From Candidatus Zophobacter franzmannii (GTDB taxonomy: Bacteria; Cloacimonadota; Cloacimonadia; Cloacimonadales; JAFGVF01): 7,994 nucleotides of DNA. Below the pieces are notes generated by a model. It did no database searches, was not told where the DNA came from, and saw only the letters and a list, made by a program, of their open reading frames with translations. The position numbers and the translations under genes are program-made. The first letter of the stretch is position 1. Every line of letters begins with the position of its first letter. Where the stretch lies: positions 1 to 7,994 of the forward strand of contig JAVCCX010000334.1 of NCBI GenBank assembly GCA_030765245.1. The letters run 5' to 3'. Shown here piece by piece: positions 1 through 6,810 of the stretch.

Positions 1-543
1 CTGTACAAAATTGACACAACTTTGACTTTCCAAAAAACTTTGAAGACTAAAGAACTATTGATTGTATGCTCTCAGACGGAAGACACTCTACAGCGATACT
101 TCCTACGCCCTGATGTGGCTTACAGGTGGTTTCTAAATGAAGAGATAGCACTAACCAAGGATAATTTTAAAGTTACTGAATTCAAAATTAACAGTAACAA
201 ATTGAAACTTAATTACCTTCTCGAAGATGGTCTTATTGAAGTTAAATGTGATTCTCCCAGATTGAACTCGCTGTTGGATAAGGATGTGCGTTTCTCAATC
301 TCAACTTCAACCTACTATCCCAAGAGTAAAAAGCAATTTACTGTTTATATTGCAGAGTTAACTAAGGGTGTAAAGATTAAGTTTGAGCATCTTGATGGTT
401 GTAAAAATGTGGAAGTGATTTCTGTCTTCTCTGGGCAGAATAGATATCCTGAAATAACGAAAGCTAAAAACTCTATAACAATATCTACTAATCCGGATGA
501 ATGGATATTCCCAACCAGTGGGATTGTTTTCGTTTATAACTAA
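1..543 (+). CDS. Hypothetical protein, C-terminal part only (5' end cut by window)
   Basis: I do not recognise this protein. The frame is open to base 1 with no stop, and the first possible start inside the window (TTG at 22) has no Shine-Dalgarno before it, so the real start probably lies upstream and about 180 C-terminal residues are visible. Alternating hydrophobic and polar runs, for example around VRFSIST, FTVYIAEL and SITIST, suggest a mostly beta-strand domain. Other landmarks are an AYRWF motif and a C-terminal EWIFPTSGIVFVYN tail. No transmembrane helix or obvious catalytic motif is seen. It is the only plus-strand gene and converges on the dnaN-to-pseudokinase run; its TAA stop (541-543) overlaps the opposing TAG. 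Composition resembles the neighbours, so there is no sign of transfer. That it is coding is fairly sure; its function is unknown. Confidence 0.75.
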   Translation: MYKIDTTLTFQKTLKTKELLIVCSQTEDTLQRYFLRPDVAYRWFLNEEIALTKDNFKVTEFKINSNKLKLNYLLEDGLIEVKCDSPRLNSLLDKDVRFSISTSTYYPKSKKQFTVYIAELTKGVKIKFEHLDGCKNVEVISVFSGQNRYPEITKAKNSITISTNPDEWIFPTSGIVFVYN

Positions 544-1886
544 TATCTACCTAAAAGCCATGCGCCAAGAGTATCCGGTAGTAGAAAAATAATCAGAACC
601 ATTACAACAAAGACAAGACCCGCAATAGTTATCAATCTTTTATATCCATGCAGTAACTCAAAATAGCTCTCTTTCAAAGACGCTGTATCTGTGTTGGTTT
701 CAGCTGGTAATGCTTCATCTATAGATTCCTTATCTTCGATAGCATCTTCAACTGATTCTACATGAACCTCTTCAGATTCATTCTCAACAACTGGTTTTGT
801 CTCATCAACACTTTCTTCTAATACAGGGTCTGCTTCGATAGCTTCTACTTCAATATACTCATCTTCAGAAACAGTTATTTCTTCTGTTTCTATAAGCTCT
901 TCATCTTCAATATCAAGAGTTTCTAACGGTTCAGTTGTAACAATAGGTTCTTCTTCTATCTCTTTTTCAAATACAGGTTCAGGAATGGGTAAAGTTTCAG
1001 GAGTTTCAACAACGACCGGTTTCTTAGGTAAGTCTATTCCATCTGTATGACGCTGGAAGTCGAACAACTCTTCTCTCATGAAAAGGAAATTGTTTAGATG
1101 TGTGATAAGATTAAATGGCTGATTAAATCTATCCTTAGGGTCAAATGTAAGCATCTTCAACTGCATACTTCTAATCTCTTCCGGTAAATCAGCTTGAGAT
1201 GTTATATTGATGTTTTTCAGGTTCTCATATAGTTCAACTAAGTTACTGCCTGATTTATATGGGAGATTGCCATTGATTAATAAATGCATAATCAACCCAA
1301 CGCTATAGATATCGCTCTTAATAGTGGGTTGATTGTTATCAATAAATAGCTCAGGTGCCCTGTATTGATAGAATTCTGTAAGCTCTTGATTGGTCATACT
1401 TGGGATGAGATTCTCACGCCAGGTAAAGTTCATTATCTTAACTTTGCCATGATCATCGATGATGATATCTTTGGGTGAAAGACTACCATGGATAAGTCCA
1501 AATTTATGTGCTTCATGCAAGACTCCACAAATATCCTTTAGGGTGGTGAGAGCCTTCTTTTCACTGAAGTTATTGTACTTTATAAGTATTTCGTCCAGGG
1601 TTGAACCATCAGAGTAATCAGATATCAAACTAATTCTATTATCAAAGAGAACAATACTATTCAAAGTGAGGATAGTATCGTGGTGCAAGGCTACTTGTTT
1701 TGTTGATTCTTCCATCAACCCAACGCTTAAATCATTTGTGATATGAGTAGCAGTGAGAACCTTTAAGAAGACCTTCCTATCCAAGATAATATCTTTTGCT
1801 ATATAGAGTTCTCCTAAAGAGTCGCTACTACAAAAACGGATTATCTTATAGTCTTTTACTTCGTAATTAGATTGATATAGACTCAT
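540..1886 (-). CDS. Membrane-anchored Ser/Thr kinase-like protein, predicted pseudokinase
   Basis: The 448-residue protein has an N-terminal protein-kinase fold (about 10-270), a very acidic linker (about 291-410) and one C-terminal transmembrane helix (about 417-436) with a tail of about 12 residues. Kept kinase features are the ATP-binding lysine K42 (in FLK), a glutamate pair at 59-60 possibly serving as the helix-C Glu, APE at 177-179, the DxxSxG motif at 192-197 and the late conserved R253. Lost features are the catalytic loop, HGS (133-135) instead of HRD with later substitutions (SPKD for KPEN), and the metal site, NFT (153-155) instead of DFG; the glycine loop is also degenerate. From kinase family knowledge I infer it cannot catalyse normal phosphotransfer and may bind nucleotide or act as a scaffold on the cytoplasmic side of the membrane. 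The linker has 45 Asp/Glu and 4 Lys in 120 residues. The ATG start follows the miaB stop by 5 bp, with AGGG at 1897-1900 inside the end of miaB. It is last in the run. The kinase-like fold is sure; the biological role is unknown. Confidence 0.9.
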   Translation of the reverse strand: MSLYQSNYEVKDYKIIRFCSSDSLGELYIAKDIILDRKVFLKVLTATHITNDLSVGLMEESTKQVALHHDTILTLNSIVLFDNRISLISDYSDGSTLDEILIKYNNFSEKKALTTLKDICGVLHEAHKFGLIHGSLSPKDIIIDDHGKVKIMNFTWRENLIPSMTNQELTEFYQYRAPELFIDNNQPTIKSDIYSVGLIMHLLINGNLPYKSGSNLVELYENLKNINITSQADLPEEIRSMQLKMLTFDPKDRFNQPFNLITHLNNFLFMREELFDFQRHTDGIDLPKKPVVVETPETLPIPEPVFEKEIEEEPIVTTEPLETLDIEDEELIETEEITVSEDEYIEVEAIEADPVLEESVDETKPVVENESEEVHVESVEDAIEDKESIDEALPAETNTDTASLKESYFELLHGYKRLITIAGLVFVVMVLIIFLLPDTLGAWLLGRY

Positions 1887-1891
1887 CTTAT

Positions 1892-3178
1892 TTATACCCT
1901 TTTCCCAATAAGTGTTCCACTGGTTGCATCTGTTATTTCTACATCAACAAATGTGCCTATTAGCGATTTCTCACCCTTGAATACAGCAATTTTGAAGTCC
2001 TCAGTCTTTCCTGATAATTCTAAATCTGACTTCTTACTGATATTCTCAACATAAACATGTTTAACAGAACCTATCTGGCCCTTGAATTTCTGTAAAGTAA
2101 TTTCACGCTGAAGTTCAATAATCTCTTTTAATCGCTCAAGCCGTACTTTCTCCTCAACCTGGTCTGTAAACTCAGCAGCCTTCGTGCCTTCTCTTGGTGA
2201 GTATTTATACATAAAGGCATAATCGTAACCAATCTCTTTCATAAGGTCATAGGTTTTTTGGTATTGTTCTTGTGTTTCACCCGGGAAACCAACAATAATA
2301 TCTGTAGTCAGACCAATATTCGGCATAGCTGTACGCAGTTTCTTGATTATCTGCCTATAGTGGTCAGATGTATAACCTCTATTCATCCGCTTCAATATCT
2401 CATCATCACCACTCTGCATGGGTAGATGCACATGTTTACAGATTCTATCGTTCGAAGCCATAACTTTAATGAGTTCATCTGACAGGTCTTTAGGATGTGA
2501 AGTGACAAACCTTAAGCGCTGAATAGATTCAACCTGACTCACCTTCTCCATTAATTCAGGAAAGTGTATCCCGTCATAATCGTAAGAGTTCACATTCTGA
2601 CCGAGGAGAGTAATATCTTTGAAACCATTGTTTCCCGCTATCTCTACTTCTTTCAGGATTTCATCAATTGGACGGCTACGCTCTCTTCCCCTAACATAAG
2701 GGACAATGCAATATGTGCAGTAGTTATTACATCCGCGCATTATTGTAACAAATGCATTGAACTTCCCTTTTCTTGTTGGGTATATATCGTGATATACTTC
2801 TTGATGGTTAAAATCAGTCTTTATCTTCAGATGATCATTGATAATGTTTGGGATGTTGTGATATTGATCAACGCCAACTACAAAATCAACACCAATATTC
2901 AATTCTAAGAGTTCTTCTTGCAATCTTTGTGCCATACAACCCATAACGCCAATAATCAAGTCAGATTTGTCTCTTTTACGAGCCTGTTCGTTCGAGATCC
3001 GACCTTTGACCCTATCTTCGGCATGCTGCCTTACTGAGCAGGTGTTGAATATGATTATATTCGCTTCATCTATATTGTTTGTTTGCTCAAAACCAGCAGT
3101 TTTAAGTACTGTGGCTACGAGTTCACTATCAGCTATATTCATTTGACATCCGTATGTCTCAATTATAAACTTTTTCAT
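1892..3178 (-). CDS. miaB: tRNA-2-methylthio-N6-dimethylallyladenosine synthase MiaB
   Basis: MiaB is a radical-SAM methylthiotransferase that converts i6A37 to ms2i6A37 in tRNAs reading UNN codons. The 428 residues show the complete family layout. The N-terminal UPF0004 domain has cysteines C11 (YGCQMN), C47 (NTCSVRQHAEDRV) and C81 (MGCMAQR), which hold the auxiliary [4Fe-4S] cluster. The radical-SAM domain has C150, C154 and C157 in the CxxxCxxC motif GCNNYCTYC, followed by VPYVRGRERSRP. A C-terminal TRAM domain covers roughly residues 363-428. The NTCSVR...AEDRV signature and normal length favour MiaB over the relatives MtaB and RimO. The ATG overlaps the TGA of the transporter gene by 4 bp (ATGA), and a strong AAGGAG lies 13 nt upstream, a rather long spacing. 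Nothing looks broken. It is probably co-transcribed from the dnaN promoter. Confidence 0.97.
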   Translation of the reverse strand: MKKFIIETYGCQMNIADSELVATVLKTAGFEQTNNIDEANIIIFNTCSVRQHAEDRVKGRISNEQARKRDKSDLIIGVMGCMAQRLQEELLELNIGVDFVVGVDQYHNIPNIINDHLKIKTDFNHQEVYHDIYPTRKGKFNAFVTIMRGCNNYCTYCIVPYVRGRERSRPIDEILKEVEIAGNNGFKDITLLGQNVNSYDYDGIHFPELMEKVSQVESIQRLRFVTSHPKDLSDELIKVMASNDRICKHVHLPMQSGDDEILKRMNRGYTSDHYRQIIKKLRTAMPNIGLTTDIIVGFPGETQEQYQKTYDLMKEIGYDYAFMYKYSPREGTKAAEFTDQVEEKVRLERLKEIIELQREITLQKFKGQIGSVKHVYVENISKKSDLELSGKTEDFKIAVFKGEKSLIGTFVDVEITDATSGTLIGKRV

Positions 3179-4422
3179 ACTGTATCAGCTTCTCCTTTCC
3201 AAGTCTTTGCAAACTTAATACCTTCATCAATTCTAACAGTTAGCAACATAATAAATCCTGCAATAAAAAAAACTAAAACGGACAAGATTGAATACCTGAT
3301 GTCTCCGGTAATTCTTTTCACCTCTCCGAATAACAATGGACCAACAATAGAGGATATTCTACCGGCTATCGAGTAAAAGCCGAAGAATTCCGCTTGTTTA
3401 CCTCTTGGTGTTAAGTTGGATAACAGAGTTCTGCTATTTGCCTGGCTAGAACCAATGGCAACACCGGCTAACAACACAATATAGAAAAACTCCTGGCTTG
3501 TTCGACTCAAGAAAGCCAAAATAACTACGACTATCCAAATTATTAGAGATATGTTGATGGTAACCTTTAAGTTCATTTTGTCAGCTAAATATCCAAAGAG
3601 CCAGGCACCACCAATGGAAGTAAACTGGGCATAGATAAACAACTTAATAACATCCTTAACTGATAGTCCAAACCTCTCCATTCCATAGATAGAAGTAAAT
3701 GCTATAACGGTTGTAATACCATCATTGTATATGAAGTAACTAATCAGGTATCTAACTAATTGTTTAAACTTCTTAATGTTCCTCGCAGATTCAGCAATCC
3801 TATGGTAGGCGATTTTGAAGTAGTTGCTTCGCTTGCTGGGTCTCGAAAATTCCTTCATCCAAACGAGCGAGAAACCTGAGAAGACAAGAAAGAACAGAGC
3901 CACCATTGGGAAAACCCAGATAGTGAGACGGTTATTCACTAATATTAATGCTAGGAGTAGTGATATTAATCCACCGACATAACCTAACGCCCATCCCATA
4001 CCTGAGACTTTACCAATATCCTCTTCAGATGCTATTTCAGGTAAGAATGAGTTATAGAACACATTAGCACTATGATACCCTACACTTGCTAAGATAAAGA
4101 ATAGCATACCTGTGAAGACATTCCCTTCACGCACAAAGAAAAGCAGAGCTGTAAATATTACGCAGATATAGCTATTAATAAAGAGGAACTTCTTTTTCGA
4201 CCTTGAATAGTCAGCAATAGCACCCATGATAGGGGTTGTTAAGGCTACGATAATCATAGAAAGTGCTATAGCTCTTCCCCACAACGCAATCCCAAGTGAG
4301 TTATCGCCCACGACTTTCTCTACAAAATATCGATTATACACTACAGTGACAATGATAGTAGTAAACGCTGAGTTAGCGAAATCATACATCATCCAACCCA
4401 TAGTATTCTTGTTAAACTTCAT
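3175..4422 (-). CDS. MFS transporter, UMF1/Atg22-like family
   Basis: This is a 415-residue polytopic inner-membrane protein with about 12 hydrophobic segments, as expected for the major facilitator superfamily. It starts with the UMF1 hallmark MYDFANSAF (12-20). It has a loop 2-3 motif GAIADYSRSKKK (67-78), a second-half counterpart GYLADKMNLK (277-286), and the QANSRTLLSNLTPRGKQ region (327-343) followed by AEFFGFYS (344-351), typical of bacterial UMF1 proteins related to yeast vacuolar Atg22. A basic cytoplasmic stretch at about 190-223 joins the two six-helix halves. The family is annotated as a permease, but the substrate is generally unknown and cannot be read from the sequence. The ATG lies inside the 3' end of recF (11-bp overlap), with only a weak purine-rich stretch before it, so translation is probably coupled to recF. 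Its own end overlaps miaB by 4 bp. The family call is firm; the substrate is open. Confidence 0.92.
   Translation of the reverse strand: MKFNKNTMGWMMYDFANSAFTTIIVTVVYNRYFVEKVVGDNSLGIALWGRAIALSMIIVALTTPIMGAIADYSRSKKKFLFINSYICVIFTALLFFVREGNVFTGMLFFILASVGYHSANVFYNSFLPEIASEEDIGKVSGMGWALGYVGGLISLLLALILVNNRLTIWVFPMVALFFLVFSGFSLVWMKEFSRPSKRSNYFKIAYHRIAESARNIKKFKQLVRYLISYFIYNDGITTVIAFTSIYGMERFGLSVKDVIKLFIYAQFTSIGGAWLFGYLADKMNLKVTINISLIIWIVVVILAFLSRTSQEFFYIVLLAGVAIGSSQANSRTLLSNLTPRGKQAEFFGFYSIAGRISSIVGPLLFGEVKRITGDIRYSILSVLVFFIAGFIMLLTVRIDEGIKFAKTWKGEADTV
3192..3197 (-). promoter_or_regulatory. Shine-Dalgarno site of miaB within the transporter gene
   Basis: A strong AAGGAG on the minus strand lies in the 3' end of the MFS gene, 13 nt before the miaB ATG. 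The spacing is longer than ideal. With the ATGA stop-start overlap it could allow both re-initiation and direct initiation at miaB. Confidence 0.55.
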
Positions 4423-5485
4423 CTATGTTCTCATTCTTTAGTTCTAAATGTCGCAGGTCAAAATCCTTGTAGTGATCAGCATTCGGGGTGGCTATGAATA
4501 TCTGATGTTCCTTACTGATATTATGGATAATATTCCTCGTTCTTTCATTATCCAGCTCAGAGAGAATATCATCAAACATAAGGATTGGATACTCATCAGA
4601 GATTAATCTGATAAGTTCTGCTTGTGCCAGCTTCAAGGCAATCACAATAGACCGTTTCTGCCCCTGTGAGGCAAAGTCCCGAGCTGGTTTCCCATTTATC
4701 TTGATGATTAATTCATCCAAATGTGGTCCGAAGAGTGAGTGCTCAACCTCTTTTTCTCTCTGTTCTTTAGTAAACAGGAAGTCTTCTAAGTCTCTCTGTG
4801 ATAGATTCGTCTGCAAAGTTGCTTTGTAGTTAAAGGTTATCTCCTCTTCTTTATCTGTAATCTCAGAGTATATCCGGTTGAAGACCTTTTCAAACTTGCT
4901 TATAAATTCCAGTCTCTTCTTAACAATAGTTATTGATGCAGTGCAAAAGTTAGTATCCCAAGTCTGCTTATGCTTCTCTTCAAAATCACTCTTAAGCAGT
5001 GCATTCCGTTGTTGGAGAATCTGATTGTACTCTTTGAGCTTATAGAGATATTCCCAGTCAGTATTGGCAATTGCTGTGTCTATAAAGCTTCTTCGTAAGC
5101 GTGGAGTACCATTGACTAAGGAGATGTCATCAGGCGAGAAATAAACAACTTTGATATGTTTATACAACTCACTCATTCGACTGAGAATTGCACCATTGAG
5201 TTTGATTACTTTCCGGTTGTTTTCATAGCCGATATCAAAAGAGTAGGCTTCATCGTGATTGACGAAGCCTGCTTGAAAAAAGAAGTGATTAACACCAAAA
5301 CGAACAATATCACTATCGTTATGGTGCCTAACAGATTTACCATAAGCACTATAGGCTATTGCTTCCAGGAGGTTAGACTTTCCCGATCCGTTCTCTCCTG
5401 AAATCAAACATCCGTGCTGATCAAAAGTATAAGTAAATCTCTCAAAGTTCCTATAGTTTACAAGAGATAGACTTTTTATATACAA
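4412..5485 (-). CDS. recF: DNA replication/repair protein RecF
   Basis: RecF is an SMC-like ATPase that, with RecO and RecR, helps load RecA at single-strand gaps. The 357-residue length is normal. Visible motifs are the N-terminal YIKSLSLVNYRNFE, Walker A GENGSGKS (30-37), the FSPDDISLVNGTPRLRRSF region (116-134), the ABC signature SQGQKRSIVIALKLAQ (273-288) and Walker B ILMFDDILSELD (301-312), followed by the D-loop-like NERTR. The central alpha-helical part (about 140-250) is the RecF-specific arm. The start is TTG at 5485: the next residues YIKS match where RecF proteins begin, and this codon directly follows the dnaN TAG with no gap. There is no clear Shine-Dalgarno, only GGA about 8 nt upstream within dnaN, which suggests translational coupling. 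The 3' end overlaps the transporter gene by 11 bp. dnaN-recF adjacency is a common bacterial arrangement. Confidence 0.96.
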   Translation of the reverse strand: MYIKSLSLVNYRNFERFTYTFDQHGCLISGENGSGKSNLLEAIAYSAYGKSVRHHNDSDIVRFGVNHFFFQAGFVNHDEAYSFDIGYENNRKVIKLNGAILSRMSELYKHIKVVYFSPDDISLVNGTPRLRRSFIDTAIANTDWEYLYKLKEYNQILQQRNALLKSDFEEKHKQTWDTNFCTASITIVKKRLEFISKFEKVFNRIYSEITDKEEEITFNYKATLQTNLSQRDLEDFLFTKEQREKEVEHSLFGPHLDELIIKINGKPARDFASQGQKRSIVIALKLAQAELIRLISDEYPILMFDDILSELDNERTRNIIHNISKEHQIFIATPNADHYKDFDLRHLELKNENIDEV

Positions 5486-6613
5486 CTATCTGGTCCGTAA
5501 AGGCATCAACAGATATCGTGACTTTTGATTCTCCGGTTCCTCAGTATTAGTAACTATAAATGGTTTTGAATTTCCTGCAAAGGCAATGAAAACATCTTCA
5601 GTATCGATAACATCAAGTATTGAACGAAGGAATCTTGCATTACAAGAGATCTTTATTGGCTCACCGGTATAAGTGAAGTTCTCTACAAGGATATCAGCTT
5701 CACCAATCTCAGGTCGCATTGTACTGAGCTTAAGGTTCTCAGAATTAATGTTTATTTTAACCTTATGGTTATCATCAGGAGCTAAGAAAGCAAGACGCTT
5801 GAGTGATTTCTTAAAGTTGTCATTATTGATCTTAAGGTCTGAAGTAAGGTCAGTTGGGAAAACCTTAGTATAATCAGGATATTCACCCTCTATTATATTT
5901 GAATACATAGTGTAGTTTGCATAAGCAAACATTACTCTCGCAGCCTGGAATACAATCTGAAGGTCCAAATCATCGTCTCTGATTATCTTCTGCATGAAAG
6001 TAAGGCATTTTATTGGTAAGATATGAGAAGTTTCATTCTCAATCTCAGTATTTGATTTAATCTCAATCTCAGAAATTCTCTTACCGTCAGAAGAGGCCAT
6101 AACCTGTTTGTCATTAGCAATATCCCAGTAAACACCGGTAAAGAGTACTCTTGATTTATCCTGTGAAACAGAGAAGATAGTTTTATTAACCATTTTATTG
6201 AAGACCATCGCATCAACTGAGAATGCATTATCAAGTGATCTTGTTGGTACTAATGGATATTCACTTGGATCAGCTGAGAGGAACTGGTATGTATTGCCAC
6301 CACAAAGAAGATTTACGGTTTCTTCCTCTTTAGATACACTAAGTTGTGGGTTATCTAAGTCACCAAGATTGTTAATCATCTCGACAAATACTCTTGCAGG
6401 AATAGCAATTCTACCACTTTCTCGCACTTTCGCTTCAAACTGACATATAACTGTCATATAAAGATTTGAAACAGTAAATACGACCGCATTAGTCTCTTCA
6501 TTTGCTTCTATCATGAAGTTCTCCAAAATAGGCATTGTGTTCTTACCCGGAATCAAGCTTGCTAAATGTGGTATATGCTCTGCTAACTGGTTAAGTTCAA
6601 TTGTAAATCTCAT
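5486..6613 (-). CDS. dnaN: DNA polymerase III subunit beta (sliding clamp)
   Basis: The beta clamp forms a dimeric ring on DNA and tethers DNA polymerase III and many repair proteins. The 375 residues fit the usual three-domain length. Supporting motifs are MRFTIELNQL at the start, GKNTMPILENFMIEA (23-37), IPARVFVEMI (71-80), VLFTGVYWDI (156-165), the SSDGKRISEIE segment (174-184), IEGEYPDYTKVFP (241-253) and the C-terminal YLLMPLR (367-373), which helps form the partner-binding pocket. The start is an ATG preceded by AGGGG 6 nt upstream, behind a plausible promoter. It is the first gene of a tight same-strand run and its stop touches the recF start. dnaA is not directly upstream; mlaF is, separated by 220 bp. 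Confidence 0.98.
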   Translation of the reverse strand: MRFTIELNQLAEHIPHLASLIPGKNTMPILENFMIEANEETNAVVFTVSNLYMTVICQFEAKVRESGRIAIPARVFVEMINNLGDLDNPQLSVSKEEETVNLLCGGNTYQFLSADPSEYPLVPTRSLDNAFSVDAMVFNKMVNKTIFSVSQDKSRVLFTGVYWDIANDKQVMASSDGKRISEIEIKSNTEIENETSHILPIKCLTFMQKIIRDDDLDLQIVFQAARVMFAYANYTMYSNIIEGEYPDYTKVFPTDLTSDLKINNDNFKKSLKRLAFLAPDDNHKVKININSENLKLSTMRPEIGEADILVENFTYTGEPIKISCNARFLRSILDVIDTEDVFIAFAGNSKPFIVTNTEEPENQKSRYLLMPLRTR

Positions 6614-6619
6614 AGTTAA

Positions 6620-6624
6620 CCCCT
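6620..6624 (-). promoter_or_regulatory. Shine-Dalgarno site of dnaN
   Basis: AGGGG on the minus strand lies 6 nt before the dnaN ATG. It supports that start, and it is much better placed than the sites before recF and the transporter gene, which seem to rely on coupling. Confidence 0.7.
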
Positions 6625-6638
6625 ATAATTTTTTTTCC

Positions 6639-6667
6639 AATATGTCCTAACGACTATTGAGAGTCAA
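6639..6667 (-). promoter_or_regulatory. Putative sigma-70-type promoter of the dnaN run
   Basis: On the minus strand a -35 element TTGACT (6662-6667, 5/6 to consensus) is followed after exactly 17 bp by a -10 element CATATT (6639-6644, 4/6). Transcription would begin near 6632, giving a leader of about 20 nt before the dnaN ATG, enough to hold the AGGGG site. Spacing and position fit well, but AT-rich DNA produces such matches by chance. Confidence 0.5.
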
Positions 6668-6791
6668 CCTTTTTTTCAAAATACAATCCAGATGGTGAGT
6701 TACAAGCTTTAGATACTTTTCCGGAATCACAATATTCACTTGTTATAATGCTTTATAATCAGCGATTTGGAGAAAATAGTAGATTGATTAG

Positions 6792-6806
6792 ATAAATTGA
6801 ATTTAT
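6792..6806. repeat. 15-bp AT-rich dyad (operator-like)
   Basis: ATAAATTGAATTTAT consists of two perfect 7-base inverted arms around a single central base. The form would fit a binding site for a dimeric regulator, but I recognise no known operator and AT-rich DNA makes such dyads fairly frequent. No U-run follows on the minus strand, so it is not a convincing terminator. Confidence 0.25.
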
Positions 6807-6810
6807 TAAG

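Noticed and set aside
22..543. TTG at 22 as the true start of the left-hand gene
   Set aside because: The frame stays open to base 1 and no Shine-Dalgarno precedes the TTG, so this codon is most likely internal and the gene begins upstream.
540..1886. Kinase-like gene as an active Ser/Thr kinase
   Set aside because: The catalytic aspartate and the DFG aspartate are both replaced in an otherwise intact frame, so an active-kinase annotation is not supported.
2564..2908. Plus-strand open frame inside miaB
   Set aside because: It is an antisense shadow of a strongly supported gene, with no domain or ribosome binding site. The same applies to plus-strand frames at 3083-3376, 4226-4441, 5156-5401, 5673-5873, 6198-6443 and 6961-7170.
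6010..6234. Second minus-strand frame inside dnaN
   Set aside because: It is an alternative frame of a clear dnaN, without recognisable features. The small frame at 7710-7901 within mlaE is rejected for the same reason.
6719..6726. Palindrome TTCCGGAA as a regulatory site
   Set aside because: It is only 8 bp, the symmetry does not extend into the flanks, and there is no second copy nearby.
6732..6740. DnaA box-like ATATTCACT near dnaN, hinting at a replication origin
   Set aside because: It is a single 7/9 match without a second box, without dnaA nearby and without a clear unwinding element, so there is not enough to call an origin.
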